From an uncultured Bacteroidales bacterium (GTDB taxonomy: Bacteria; Bacteroidota; Bacteroidia; Bacteroidales; P3): DNA of 64,000 nucleotides. Under the pieces are notes generated by a model, which was given only the letters and a program-made list of their open reading frames with translations, searched no databases and was not told the DNA's origin. Position 1 is the first letter of the stretch; every line of letters starts with the position of its first letter. This document shows positions 1 to 7,539 of this stretch, in pieces. Where the stretch lies: NCBI GenBank assembly GCA_900316055.1, contig ONBK01000004.1, forward strand, positions 179,836 to 243,835, read 5' to 3'. The translations under genes and the position numbers were made by a program.

Positions 1-145
1 TGAAAACGAAAGGAAGCGTGGATTCGGCAAGACCTTCCAGTAATGACAATGCCCTGATGGATTTCTCAACCAAGATTCTGTCGGCTTTGTATTTCTTGGA
101 TATTTGGATAATCCAGTCGGCGGAGAATGAGAGTGGAGCAATCAT
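1..145 (-). CDS. AbiEii/AbiGii-type nucleotidyltransferase toxin, 5' part only
   Basis: The frame starts at an ATG at 145 and runs off the left edge of the window, leaving about 48 N-terminal residues beginning MIAPLSFSADW. The stretch LVEKSIRALSLLEGLAE followed by LPFVF is the pattern that, in the AbiEii family of nucleotidyltransferase toxins, leads directly into the FKGGTSL catalytic motif; that motif lies outside the window, so catalysis cannot be checked. In type IV toxin-antitoxin and abortive infection systems of this family the enzyme transfers nucleotides to tRNA acceptor ends. The start lies 3 bases after the stop of the upstream antitoxin-like gene, which is the usual order in one operon. 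Family call is by motif memory only. Confidence 0.75.
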   Translation of the reverse strand, partial: MIAPLSFSADWIIQISKKYKADRILVEKSIRALSLLEGLAESTLPFVF

Positions 146-148
146 AGT

Positions 149-859
149 TTAGTTTATTTCGTCCAGGATTTCTTCTATTATATTGCGTCGGCCTCTACGA
201 CCTGCATAGCGCAGCATCCGGCTGGTATTGACTGCATAAGAAGCAATTGCATTCGCATAAATATCGACAATCTCTGTGTCTTGAAAAGGAAACAATCGGT
301 CTATGGCAAAATCAACCAGAATTTTCTCCAACGAGGCCATCGGCATATCAGACACCTTAACCGTTGGAGCATCGACGGCCATATTTCGGACTACAATGTA
401 TCCATCATAATAAGGCAGTTCTTCTCTAAGATTACGGTATAAAACAGTGTGGCGATAGGAGTCTCTTAGTTCATGGTAAGCAGCATCGACAGCATCTCGT
501 TCCACATCGACAAAATAGAGCTGTATGTTGATCAGGTGATGGACAAACATATTTGCCACCGACAAATCCCATTGGCAATAACTCGCAAAGGGAAATTGTC
601 GTCGCATAATATCCGCTATCACCTCTGTCTTCCGGTAGATATGAGGTTCAAATATGGTTTTTCTTCCCAATTTATAAATACCACGCCCGATGGAATAAAT
701 GATCCCTTTATTTACTAAAGAATGAATTTTCCATCGAATAGTAGAAATTGGCATATCAGGAATATAGCTACGATAGAAACTCACAATATCAAAAGTGGAC
801 ACTCGTTCGCTGTTTCCCAATACGTTATACAGCTCATCTATATGTAATGTATCGTACAT
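149..859 (-). CDS. AbiEi-like antitoxin / transcriptional regulator (DUF6577-like)
   Basis: 236 residues from the ATG at 859 (MYDTLHIDEL). A longer frame opens at 892, but a promoter box lies at 880-887 and would leave that start outside the transcript, so 859 is preferred. Residues about 1-65 look like a winged-helix module (DIVSFYRSYIPD, then TIRWKIHSLVNKGIIYSIGRGIYKLG, an HTH followed by a wing), as in AbiEi antitoxins; the rest is an alpha/beta region of the kind that accompanies AbiEii toxins in Bacteroidota. The downstream neighbour is the toxin, 3 bases away. In this class of system the antitoxin represses its own operon; autoregulation here is inferred. Lower GC than the following metabolic genes, consistent with an acquired module. 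Confidence 0.7.
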   Translation of the reverse strand: MYDTLHIDELYNVLGNSERVSTFDIVSFYRSYIPDMPISTIRWKIHSLVNKGIIYSIGRGIYKLGRKTIFEPHIYRKTEVIADIMRRQFPFASYCQWDLSVANMFVHHLINIQLYFVDVERDAVDAAYHELRDSYRHTVLYRNLREELPYYDGYIVVRNMAVDAPTVKVSDMPMASLEKILVDFAIDRLFPFQDTEIVDIYANAIASYAVNTSRMLRYAGRRGRRNIIEEILDEIN

Positions 860-879
860 CTTTGCTCTATTTGACGGTG

Positions 880-887
880 CAAAGATA
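880..887 (-). promoter_or_regulatory. Bacteroidota -7 promoter box for the AbiE-type operon
   Basis: On the minus strand the bases read TATCTTTG, an exact match to the TAnnTTTG -7 element of Bacteroidota, followed by CA as is common. No convincing -33 TTG is visible at the right spacing. The expected transcript start is near 873, giving a leader of only about 14 bases before the ATG at 859. Confidence 0.6.
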
Positions 888-1081
888 CGCAAATTTTTGG
901 CAATAAATAAAAATTATTGACAATAATTTGATTATATCAATTGTATTATGCCACATTTGTTAGTGTTTTATTCATACGGTATCAGCGGTATAATGTGTTT
1001 TTATTTGATAGCTGGTTTCTTGTATGGTTGTGCAATAAACTGAGGATTATGCCGTTGTTGTAAGCGACGAAATAAGCTACT

Positions 1082-2452
1082 ATGAAATTCTTGAAATGGC
1101 TGGGGTTTGACCCTGAAAAGCACAGCGTCAGGACGGAGATTCTCGCCGGCCTGACCACGTTCCTCACGATGGCCTATATCCTGGCCGTGAATCCCAATGT
1201 CTTCGACGCGCTGGGCGGAGAGATGTCGAAAGCCAACGGCGCCGTCTTCACCGCCACGGCCCTCGCCGCCATCATAGGCACGCTGGCGATGGCTTTCATC
1301 GCCAAGAAGCCCTTCGCCCTTGCACCCGGCATGGGGGTCAACACGTTCTTCGTCTACACCGTCTGCATCGCCATGGGCCACTCCTGGCAGTTTGCGCTGA
1401 CGGCGGTATTCCTGGAGGGCATCGTCTTTATCATCCTCACACTCACCAACGTGCGCAAGTGGATTGTCGACGCGCTGCCCCTGTCGCTGAAATATGCCGT
1501 GGGGGCAGGCATCGGATTGTTCATTGCTTTCCTCGGGTTCCAGAACGCCGGCATCGTCGGCCACGGTCCTTCTTTTGTGGCCCTCGGCTTCAAACTGCCC
1601 GACGACTCCTTCAACGGCACCGCCCTGCTGGGCATCTTAGGTCTTATCATTACGGGAGCCTTGGTGATGAAAGGCGTCCGCGGCGGCATCCTCTGGGGCA
1701 TCCTCGCCACGACGGCGCTGGGACTCATCCCCATTTACAATGTAGTGGGCGACGACGGCACCGTGAGCCGCGTGGCCCTCACCACGCTCAGCGACATCGT
1801 CTCGTTACCTCCAAGCATCAAAGATATCGCCTTCCAGTTCACCTGGAGCGAGCTCACCAGCACCAAGGGCATCCTTGACACCCTCGTGGTGCTCTTCACC
1901 TTCCTCTTCCTCGACATCTTCAACACGATGGGTACCATCATCGGCGTGAGCGAGAAAGCCGGATATATCGACAAGGAGGGTAATATCGACGGCATCAACG
2001 AGTGCTTCATGGCCGACTCGATAGGCACCCTCTGTGGCGCCGCCCTCGGTACCAGCACCACGACCACCTTCGTGGAGAGCGCCGCCGGCGTGGCCGACGG
2101 CGGCCGCACAGGCCTCACCGCCTTCTCCACCGCCGCCTTCTTCGCCATTGCGCTCCTCTTCGCCCCCCTATTCCTCGCCATACCCGCGGCAGCCACAGCC
2201 CCCGCACTCATCGTGGTGGGCATGATGATGATGTCGCCCATCGCGAAAATCAACTGGGAAGACCCCGTCGAGGCCCTGCCGGCCTTCATCACGATGGCGG
2301 TGATGCCCTTCTGCTTCAGCATCAGCGACGGCATCCTCATAGGCCTCATCAGCTACGTGCTCCTCAACGCCTGCTGCGGACGTTTCAAGAACATCACCCC
2401 CACCATGTGGGTGCTGGCCGTGCTCTTCATCCTGCGGTATATATTCATTTAA
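1082..2452 (+). CDS. NCS2-family purine permease (AzgA/PbuG type)
   Basis: 456 residues, the usual length for AzgA-type adenine/guanine/hypoxanthine:proton symporters. The N-terminus MKFLKWLGFDPEKHSVRTEI followed by LAGLTTFLTMAYILAVNP is diagnostic of this branch, as are FLDIFNTMGTIIGV and GTSTTTTFVESAAGVADGGR in the second half, which form the substrate-binding region in relatives. About a dozen hydrophobic segments are visible. It imports purine bases across the inner membrane. It stands alone: the flanking genes are a toxin operon on the other strand and an unrelated secreted protein. The 190 bases upstream were searched for a purine riboswitch core or a TAnnTTTG box; neither is visible. 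Substrate (guanine/hypoxanthine versus adenine) cannot be told from sequence. Confidence 0.9.
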   Translation: MKFLKWLGFDPEKHSVRTEILAGLTTFLTMAYILAVNPNVFDALGGEMSKANGAVFTATALAAIIGTLAMAFIAKKPFALAPGMGVNTFFVYTVCIAMGHSWQFALTAVFLEGIVFIILTLTNVRKWIVDALPLSLKYAVGAGIGLFIAFLGFQNAGIVGHGPSFVALGFKLPDDSFNGTALLGILGLIITGALVMKGVRGGILWGILATTALGLIPIYNVVGDDGTVSRVALTTLSDIVSLPPSIKDIAFQFTWSELTSTKGILDTLVVLFTFLFLDIFNTMGTIIGVSEKAGYIDKEGNIDGINECFMADSIGTLCGAALGTSTTTTFVESAAGVADGGRTGLTAFSTAAFFAIALLFAPLFLAIPAAATAPALIVVGMMMMSPIAKINWEDPVEALPAFITMAVMPFCFSISDGILIGLISYVLLNACCGRFKNITPTMWVLAVLFILRYIFI

Positions 2453-2537
2453 ATAGTTGTCGTACACGGCAGGTCCTCCTCAAAGGCTCGTCAAGGTCGC
2501 TCGACTTTCGCAACTTCCGAGAATGTCAAAAATAAAT

Positions 2538-2568
2538 TTTGCCATTCCACTCAATTTTTGTATCTTTG
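2538..2568 (+). promoter_or_regulatory. Bacteroidota promoter, upstream of two
   Basis: TTTG at 2538-2541 and TATCTTTG at 2561-2568 separated by 19 bases: a full match to the Bacteroidota -33/-7 consensus. It lies 170 bases before the BspA-like gene and only 52 bases before a second -7 box (2620), so the gene may have two transcript starts. Confidence 0.65.
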
Positions 2569-2619
2569 CAGTTGATTCCATTTCATCTTCAACCCCATGA
2601 AGAAATGAAAAAAAAGTCG

Positions 2620-2627
2620 TATCTTTG
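2620..2627 (+). promoter_or_regulatory. Bacteroidota -7 box, downstream of two
   Basis: TATCTTTG followed by CA at 2620-2627, with no clear -33 element. It would give a leader of roughly 100 bases for the gene at 2737. Confidence 0.55.
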
Positions 2628-2736
2628 CACTCGTAAACCGAATGTTAAACAACGGTTGTCTGGCAGACTAATGGGTCCTGTCTGTTTTGGCGACTGAAAA
2701 GTAAATAAATAGAACCCACCTAAATATCAATCACCT

Positions 2737-4068
2737 ATGAAAAAAATGATTCTCATTGCTGCCTTGCTGGCGACCTTCATTCCTTCCCACGCACAGAACA
2801 CCTACGACTTCTCGGCCGTGACTTCGAGCGGCGACACCCTCTATTATCTTATCGATAACGGCGCCGCCGTGGTGACCTGCCCCGGCGACATCGACGAGGA
2901 GGACTATTGGAGCGAGGGCATTGCCCAGCCGCAAGGGTCGCTGGTCATCGACAGCACGGTGACCTGGGGCGACACCACCTATACCGTCGTCGCCATCGGC
3001 GAATATGCCTTCTACGGCTGCAGCGGCATCACCTCGGTCACCCTCCCCGGCACGATGAGCCTCATCGAGGGCTATGCCTTCTACGACTGCATCAATCTGG
3101 CCTCGGTCAGCATCCCCGCCAGCGTGACCGACTTCGGCCATTATGTCTTCTCGGGCACGGCGCTGCCGGAGCCTTACTACAAAGACTCCGTCTTCGTCTA
3201 TATGCCGGTCGCCGCCACGGGCGTCTACACCATCCCCGACCAGATCACCTACATCTGCGGCGGTGCCTTCTACCGCTGTGCCAGCCTCACCCATGTGGTC
3301 ATCCCCAACTCCGTCACCGAGATTGGCCCCGGCGCCTTCCTCGACTGCGACGGCCTGACGCAACCCCTCTACAACAACACCCTCTTCGTCCGCCTGCCCC
3401 TGACCCATAGCGGCAGCTACACCATCCCCGACGGCATCCTCACGGTGTGCGCCTCGGCCTTTGTCCGCGACACAGGCCTGACGGCACTGGTGATGCCCAA
3501 CAGCGTCACCACCATGGGCAACGGCGCCTTCAGCAGCTGCACAGCCCTGACGGCGGTCACCCTCTCCCAATCCCTCACCGCGTTACCCAACTTCGCCTTC
3601 ATGGGATGCACGGCGCTAACCACCGTCACGCTGCCCGCCAGCGTCGGTCGCATTGGCACCATGGCCTTCCGCAACTGCTCCGCGTTGGACACCCTCGTGG
3701 TGAAGGCCACCGTGCCGCCCAGCGTCACCTCGATGTCGTTCCGAAACATCCCCGCCAGCTGCCTCCTCGTCGTCCCCTGCGGCACCCTGGAAGCCTACAC
3801 CGAGGCCTGGAGCACCTACTTCAGCCAGATAGTCGAAGACTGCGGTAGCGAAGGCATCGACGACATCGCCACCTCCGACATCAAAGTCTACGCCCGCGAC
3901 GGCCGCATCGTGGTCGAAGGTGCCGATGGCCAGCAGGTGAATGTTTTCGACCTGATGGGCCGCAAAATTCAAGCAATCAAGCAATCAAGCTGTCAAGCAT
4001 TACCTACAGGTGTTTATATGGTAAAAGTGGGTAATTATCCTGCCCGCAAAGTGGCGGTGGTCAAATAA
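2737..4068 (+). CDS. BspA-like leucine-rich repeat protein with T9SS type A sorting domain
   Basis: 443 residues. Signal peptide MKKMILIAALLATFIPSHA, then LRR_5 (BspA/Treponema type) repeats from about residue 85 to 345, each with the pattern I.eyAFygCsgItsVtLP..., for example GGAFYRCASLTHVVIPNSV and GAFSSCTALTAVTLSQSL. Residues about 380-443 are a Por-type C-terminal domain: YARDGRIVVEG, QQVNVFDLMGRKI, LPTGVYMVKVG, KVAVVK, which directs export through the type IX system and surface attachment. BspA-like proteins typically act in adhesion; that role here is inferred. An octamer repeat (3970-4001) encodes QAIKQSSCQA between two strands of the sorting domain. Two promoters precede it. The gene downstream is a remnant that probably encoded another surface protein. 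Confidence 0.9.
   Translation: MKKMILIAALLATFIPSHAQNTYDFSAVTSSGDTLYYLIDNGAAVVTCPGDIDEEDYWSEGIAQPQGSLVIDSTVTWGDTTYTVVAIGEYAFYGCSGITSVTLPGTMSLIEGYAFYDCINLASVSIPASVTDFGHYVFSGTALPEPYYKDSVFVYMPVAATGVYTIPDQITYICGGAFYRCASLTHVVIPNSVTEIGPGAFLDCDGLTQPLYNNTLFVRLPLTHSGSYTIPDGILTVCASAFVRDTGLTALVMPNSVTTMGNGAFSSCTALTAVTLSQSLTALPNFAFMGCTALTTVTLPASVGRIGTMAFRNCSALDTLVVKATVPPSVTSMSFRNIPASCLLVVPCGTLEAYTEAWSTYFSQIVEDCGSEGIDDIATSDIKVYARDGRIVVEGADGQQVNVFDLMGRKIQAIKQSSCQALPTGVYMVKVGNYPARKVAVVK
3970..4001 (+). repeat. Octamer tandem repeat inside the T9SS sorting domain
   Basis: Four successive 8-base units (caagcaat, caagcaat, caagctgt, caagcatt) lie in frame in the C-terminal domain of the BspA-like gene, in a loop between the GRKI and LPTGVY strands. 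The unit is the reverse complement of the attgcttg octamer found between genes at 15.2, 16.7 and 22.0 kb. Confidence 0.8.
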
Positions 4069-4087
4069 TTAATGGAGTAATATTATT

Positions 4088-4345
4088 ATGGACAACAATA
4101 AGAAAAAGAGGTACGAAGCCCCCACGCTGACTGTGGTGACCTTCAAGGTCGAACGGGGGTAGGCCGTCCTCGAAGCCAAGGGCTGTGTTTTCCTGCCCGC
4201 TGCGGGCAGACGGGATTCAGTTGAGGGCTACTGGTCTTCTACGCAATCCTCTGTCTCAATAGCGTATTTCTTGTGCTTTAATCTTTACGAGGTGGAAATG
4301 CACAACAATGGCAGTCGCCACCGCGGGGAAGCGCTGCGCCATCTC
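4088..4345 (+). pseudogene. Remnant of a FISUMP-type (Fibrobacter paralogous domain) protein gene, broken by an in-frame stop
   Basis: An ATG at 4088 opens a peptide MDNNKKKRYEAPTLTVVTF ending KVERG at a TAG at 4160-4162. The same frame continues open past the TAG and reads CVFLPAAGRRDSVEGYWSST, then AYFLCFNLYEVEMHNNGSRH. The pattern FLPAAGRR...YWSST...AYFLxF is the hallmark of the C-terminal half of the paralogous surface domain first named from Fibrobacter succinogenes (TIGR02145 type). The start peptide with APTLTVVTFK is typical of short N-termini seen in Bacteroidales. So the start and the end of such a gene appear joined with the middle lost and one stop gained. Family recognition is by motif; the deletion is inferred. 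Confidence 0.55.
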
Positions 4346-4375
4346 GATGCGCAACGCTGGAGTGTGTTTTCGACT

Positions 4376-5182
4376 TTACTCTGCTTGCCGAAACCATTCC
4401 CAACTGAGTTCTGCCTGGCGGTGGAGCATCTCGAGGCCGTCCTTTGCTTTGGCACCGAGGGCGGCAGCTTCGCGCAGGAGGCGCGTGGGAGAAGGGTTGT
4501 AGATGAGGTCGTAGATAAGGATTGCCTGATTATCTGAGTGCTTGAGTGCTTGAGTGAAAGGTGAAAGATCAAGCGGGGTGGCATCGACGGCGGGGTACAT
4601 GCCGACGGGGGTGGCGTTGACAATCAAGGTGAGAGGTGAGAGGTGAGGGGTGAAAGACACCAATTCTTCGTAGCTGATGGCGTGCTCGTGCTGGTCGGGG
4701 TGACGGCTGACGAACGTATATTCAATTCCCAGTGCTCCCAAGGCGTAGGCTACCGCACGGGCGGCACCACCGGTACCGAGGATGAACGATTGCCTGATTG
4801 CTTGATTGTTTGATTGAATAAATACTTGAAGGGTCTCTTGGAAGGCGGGAGCATCGGTGTTATGGCCTATCAGTCTAATTGCCTGATTGCCTGATTGGCT
4901 GGTTGCTTGACGTTCTACGGTGACGCAGTTGACGGCACCGACAGCGGCGGCGCTCTCGTCCAAGGCGTCGAGCAGCGGGATAATCTCCTGCTTGTAGGGC
5001 ACGGTGACATTGAATCCGTCGATATGGTCGCGCCGAACCCAGTCGCACAGCCCTTCGAGCGTAGGCATCTCGACGAGGCTGTAGCTATGGCCGCACAGCC
5101 CTTCACGGGCGAAGAGTTCCTCGAACCAACGTTGTGAGTACGAGTGCCCAAGACGACGTCCTATGAGTGCAAAACGTTTCAT
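4376..5182 (-). CDS. aroE: Shikimate dehydrogenase
   Basis: 268 residues from ATG 5182 (MKRFALIGRRLGHSYSQRWF). It reduces 3-dehydroshikimate to shikimate with NADPH in aromatic amino acid synthesis. Visible family signatures: the substrate site GHSYS, the catalytic lysine and neighbours in FNVTVPYKQEI, AVNC, GHNTD, the dinucleotide-binding GTGGAARAVAYAL, the VNATPVGM motif, and IYDLIYNPSPTRLL near the end. Length is normal, although four short repeat tracts run in frame through it (residues about 93-103, 120-132, 176-185 and 209-221), giving segments such as SQSGNQAI, SNNQAIRQS and KHSDNQAI that are not part of the family consensus. They fall between conserved motifs, so activity may be kept. 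A TTG four codons upstream (5194) overlaps the promoter box and is rejected as start. Confidence 0.93.
   Translation of the reverse strand: MKRFALIGRRLGHSYSQRWFEELFAREGLCGHSYSLVEMPTLEGLCDWVRRDHIDGFNVTVPYKQEIIPLLDALDESAAAVGAVNCVTVERQATSQSGNQAIRLIGHNTDAPAFQETLQVFIQSNNQAIRQSFILGTGGAARAVAYALGALGIEYTFVSRHPDQHEHAISYEELVSFTPHLSPLTLIVNATPVGMYPAVDATPLDLSPFTQALKHSDNQAILIYDLIYNPSPTRLLREAAALGAKAKDGLEMLHRQAELSWEWFRQAE
4519..4906 (-). repeat. Four short tandem repeat tracts inside aroE
   Basis: Plus-strand tracts: 4519-4558 octamers (tgattatc, tgagtgct, tgagtgct, tgagtgaa); 4628-4655 heptamers (ggtgaga twice, ggtgagg, ggtgaaa); 4787-4826 octamers (cgattgcc, tgattgct, tgattgtt, tgattgaa); 4875-4906 octamers (ctaattgc, ctgattgc, ctgattgg, ctggttgc). 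All lie within the coding sequence and leave it open. The same units occur between genes elsewhere in the window. Confidence 0.85.
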
Positions 5183-5191
5183 ACCGGACTG

Positions 5192-5199
5192 CAAAAATA
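5192..5199 (-). promoter_or_regulatory. -7 promoter box for aroE
   Basis: Minus strand reads TATTTTTG followed by CAG. The expected transcript start (about 5182-5186) falls on or next to the ATG at 5182, so the mRNA would be leaderless or nearly so. It is divergent from the promoter at 5242-5271. Confidence 0.5.
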
Positions 5200-5205
5200 C
5201 TAAAA

Positions 5206-5240
5206 AAGTTTAAAGTTTGAGGGTTAAAGTGTAAAGAAAG
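5206..5240 (+). repeat. Heptamer tandem repeat between divergent promoters
   Basis: Five 7-base units (aagttta, aagtttg, agggtta, aagtgta, aagaaag) fill the space between the aroE promoter and the promoter of the next gene. Confidence 0.7.
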
Positions 5241-5241
5241 G

Positions 5242-5271
5242 TTGACAATTGAATTTTTTTGATTACCTTTG
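5242..5271 (+). promoter_or_regulatory. Bacteroidota promoter for the EEP-family gene
   Basis: TTG at 5242-5244 and TACCTTTG at 5264-5271, 19 bases apart. The predicted transcript start is only a few bases before the ATG at 5283, which rules out the longer frame beginning at 5259. Confidence 0.7.
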
Positions 5272-5282
5272 CAGTTCGAAAA

Positions 5283-6392
5283 ATGAAAGTATTTCGCATT
5301 ATATTATTAGTATTCAATATTCTTGCCGCGCTGGGGCTGGTAGCGACGACGTTAGCGGAACTTATCGCTCCTTCTTCGAATATTCTGCCGTCGGTGCTGA
5401 CCTACGGCTTCCTGCCGATGCTGGTACTCAACTTAGTGCTGCTGATAGTGTGGCTCTGCATGGGGCGCTGGGAATTCCTCATCTCCGCCGGCACCATCCT
5501 TCTCCGCTTCTCTTACATCGGCCTTTTCTTCCAGATTGGCGGCACCTCGGAAGTGCCTCCCGCCGACGAGCATCCCCATATGGTGACCCTCCTGAGCTAC
5601 AACCTCCACAATTTCGGGGGCAGGAAATTTGAGGCGGCCGCCTCTGCCGAACATGCCGATGCCTTCCTCCAACTGCTGGACGAAAACAACCACCCCGATA
5701 TCCTCTGCCTCCAGGAATACTCCGCAGTACCCGACCGCAATGTCACCGACAGCCTGACGGCCCGCGGCTATCTTCACCGCTACGGTGCCCACGGCGGCAG
5801 CGACAACCCCTCCGGCACGGTGGTCTTCTCGAAGCTGCCCATCACCTACGTGAAGCATATCGACCAACAGAAAGTCCTCGTGGAGTTGCAAAAGGGCAAG
5901 CGCAAGTTCCGCGTCTGCTGCGTCCACATGGACAGCTACCAGTTCACCCTCGACAACCGCAGCGACATCGACGACATGCGCCACGGCAAACTCGACTCCA
6001 CCACACGCCGCACTCTGAGCAAAGCCAAAGAAACGGTGCTCTGTCACGAGAAAGAGTGGAAAGAACTGCTGCGCCCCTTGGTGACGGGCAGCAGTGTGCC
6101 GATGCTGCTGGCGGGCGACATGAACGACATCCCCGGCTCGTGGCTCTACGGACAGATTACCGACTATCTCGACGACACCTACTGCGACGAGGGCTCCGGA
6201 TTCTGCACCACCTTCAACGGCGGCAGCGGAAAACTGCTACCCTTGGGCCACAACTGGCTTCCCCAGTTCCGCATCGACATGGTGTTCCACAGCCCCGAGT
6301 TCACCACCCTCAGCTACCATCGCATCAAGAGCGACATCTCGGACCACTACCCGGTGCTGGTAGCTCTGGAACTAAGGAGTGAAAGGGAGTGA
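5283..6392 (+). CDS. Membrane-anchored endonuclease/exonuclease/phosphatase (EEP) family hydrolase
   Basis: 369 residues from ATG 5283. Residues about 4-85 hold three hydrophobic segments (FRIILLVFNILAALGLVATT, a segment around LVLNLVLLIVWLCMG, and one around AGTILLRFSYIGLFFQIG). The remainder is an EEP fold facing the periplasm or cytoplasm: LLSYNLHNFG (first metal site), DILCLQEYS with the catalytic Glu, GTVVFSKLPI, CVHMDSYQF, LLAGDMNDIP with the conserved GDxN, RIDMVF and the terminal SDHYPV catalytic His. All key residues of the family are present. Many Bacteroidales carry such three-helix EEP proteins; the substrate (nucleic acid, phospholipid or inositol phosphate) is unknown. nth follows 20 bases downstream and is probably cotranscribed. 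Confidence 0.85.
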   Translation: MKVFRIILLVFNILAALGLVATTLAELIAPSSNILPSVLTYGFLPMLVLNLVLLIVWLCMGRWEFLISAGTILLRFSYIGLFFQIGGTSEVPPADEHPHMVTLLSYNLHNFGGRKFEAAASAEHADAFLQLLDENNHPDILCLQEYSAVPDRNVTDSLTARGYLHRYGAHGGSDNPSGTVVFSKLPITYVKHIDQQKVLVELQKGKRKFRVCCVHMDSYQFTLDNRSDIDDMRHGKLDSTTRRTLSKAKETVLCHEKEWKELLRPLVTGSSVPMLLAGDMNDIPGSWLYGQITDYLDDTYCDEGSGFCTTFNGGSGKLLPLGHNWLPQFRIDMVFHSPEFTTLSYHRIKSDISDHYPVLVALELRSERE

Positions 6393-6412
6393 GGGGACAA
6401 AAGATAAGCAAA

Positions 6413-7045
6413 ATGAAGATTCAAGAGAGATATAATCAGGTCATCAGCCGTTTCGAGGAGGCGATGCCGGTGGCGGAGACGGAGCTGCACTACGGTTCAC
6501 CGTTCCAGCTGCTGGTGGCAGTGATGCTCTCGGCACAGTGTACCGACAAGCGTGTCAACATGGTCACCCCTGCCCTCTTCGAGGCCTACCCCGATGCCGC
6601 CGCGATGGCGCAAGCCACTCCCGACGACCTCTTCCACTACATACACTCTGTCTCCTACCCCAACAGCAAGAGCCAGCATCTGGCGGCCATGGCCCGCATG
6701 CTGGTGAACGACTACGGCGGCGAGGTGCCCGACAATATCGACGACCTGCAGCGCCTACCAGGTGTGGGGCGCAAGACCGCCAACGTGATGGCTGTCGTGG
6801 CCTTCGAACAGCCCGCCATGCCGGTAGACACCCATGTCTTCCGCGTCTCGAACCGCATCGGCCTCACCTGCCACTCCAAGACGCCCCTCGAGACCGAGCG
6901 TACCCTCACCAAACACATCCCGCCCGAGAAACTCTCCAAAGCTCACCACTGGCTTATCCTCCACGGCCGCTACGTATGCCAAGCCCGACGGCCAAAATGC
7001 GGCGAATGCTTTCTGGCCGACATCTGCAAATACAATAACGGCTAA
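6413..7045 (+). CDS. nth: Endonuclease III (base excision repair glycosylase/AP lyase)
   Basis: 210 residues from ATG 6413 (MKIQERYNQVISRF); a longer frame from 6389 overlaps the previous gene and adds nothing conserved. Removes oxidised pyrimidines and cuts the AP site. Signatures: MLSAQCTDKRVN, the helix-hairpin-helix LPGVGRKTANVM with the catalytic lysine, VDTHVFRVSNRIGL with the catalytic aspartate, and the [4Fe-4S] ligands in CQARRPKCGECFLADIC (spacing C-x6-C-x2-C-x5-C, intact). Normal family length. The stop is 13 bases before the left inverted repeat that flanks the GxxExxY gene. Confidence 0.96.
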   Translation: MKIQERYNQVISRFEEAMPVAETELHYGSPFQLLVAVMLSAQCTDKRVNMVTPALFEAYPDAAAMAQATPDDLFHYIHSVSYPNSKSQHLAAMARMLVNDYGGEVPDNIDDLQRLPGVGRKTANVMAVVAFEQPAMPVDTHVFRVSNRIGLTCHSKTPLETERTLTKHIPPEKLSKAHHWLILHGRYVCQARRPKCGECFLADICKYNNG

Positions 7046-7057
7046 TAACATTATTGA

Positions 7058-7092
7058 AACGGCGAATTGTACTAATTAATCTAAGCTACGCA
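7058..7092 (+). repeat. Left inverted repeat flanking GxxExxY gene 1
   Basis: 35 bases whose reverse complement matches 7540-7574 at 31 of 35 positions, without gaps. The perfectly matched ends are aacggcgaatt (outer) and atctaagctacgca (inner). The partner lies on the far side of the GxxExxY gene, so transcript ends could pair around a loop of about 447 bases. Confidence 0.85.
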
Positions 7093-7117
7093 ATACAATT
7101 TTTAACGAATTACTCTA

Positions 7118-7525
7118 ATGGAAGGAGCACTTCTTCATAAAAATGAATCTTTTGCTATTATCGGGGCAGCTATGGAGGTCCACCGAACGCTAGGTTGCGG
7201 TTTTGTAGAACCTGTCTACCAGGAAGCATTAGCCATTGAACTATCCAAAAGGAACATCCCCTTTGAACGAGAAAAAGAACTCACTATTGAATACAAAGGA
7301 AACAAACTATCCAAAACCTTCCGTGCCGATTTTATTTGCTACGATAATATAATCTTGGAACTAAAAGCAACATCGGACTTCGCTGACGAACATTATGCAC
7401 AGATATACTCCTATCTGAAAGCCAGCAAAATGGATTTAGGTATCTTGATTAACTTTGGGAAAACATCGTTAGAATATGAGCGAATCCCTGCCAGCAAAAA
7501 ATGGCGTCATGATTCGAGTAATTAG
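7118..7525 (+). CDS. GxxExxY family protein, copy 1 (PDDEXK-type nuclease fold)
   Basis: 135 residues. Contains the name-giving motif in LGCGFVEPVYQEAL (G-x-x-E-x-x-Y) and the second half of a PD-(D/E)XK nuclease site: Asp in FRADF and E-x-K in IILELKA, all intact; ILINFG follows. The family (PF13366 type) is widespread in Bacteroidota, its biological role is not established. It lies between nth and batA on the same strand, is clearly lower in GC than both, and is enclosed by a 35-base inverted repeat (7058-7092 with 7540-7574). A second copy at 59421 has the same arrangement with different repeats. Suggests an acquired or mobile cassette; no transposase is present. Confidence 0.9.
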   Translation: MEGALLHKNESFAIIGAAMEVHRTLGCGFVEPVYQEALAIELSKRNIPFEREKELTIEYKGNKLSKTFRADFICYDNIILELKATSDFADEHYAQIYSYLKASKMDLGILINFGKTSLEYERIPASKKWRHDSSN

Positions 7526-7539
7526 CCCCAAATTCAGAC

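Noticed and set aside
893-1081. Purine riboswitch upstream of the purine permease
   Set aside because: No conserved three-way-junction core or terminator/antiterminator pair could be found; the region is simply AT-rich.
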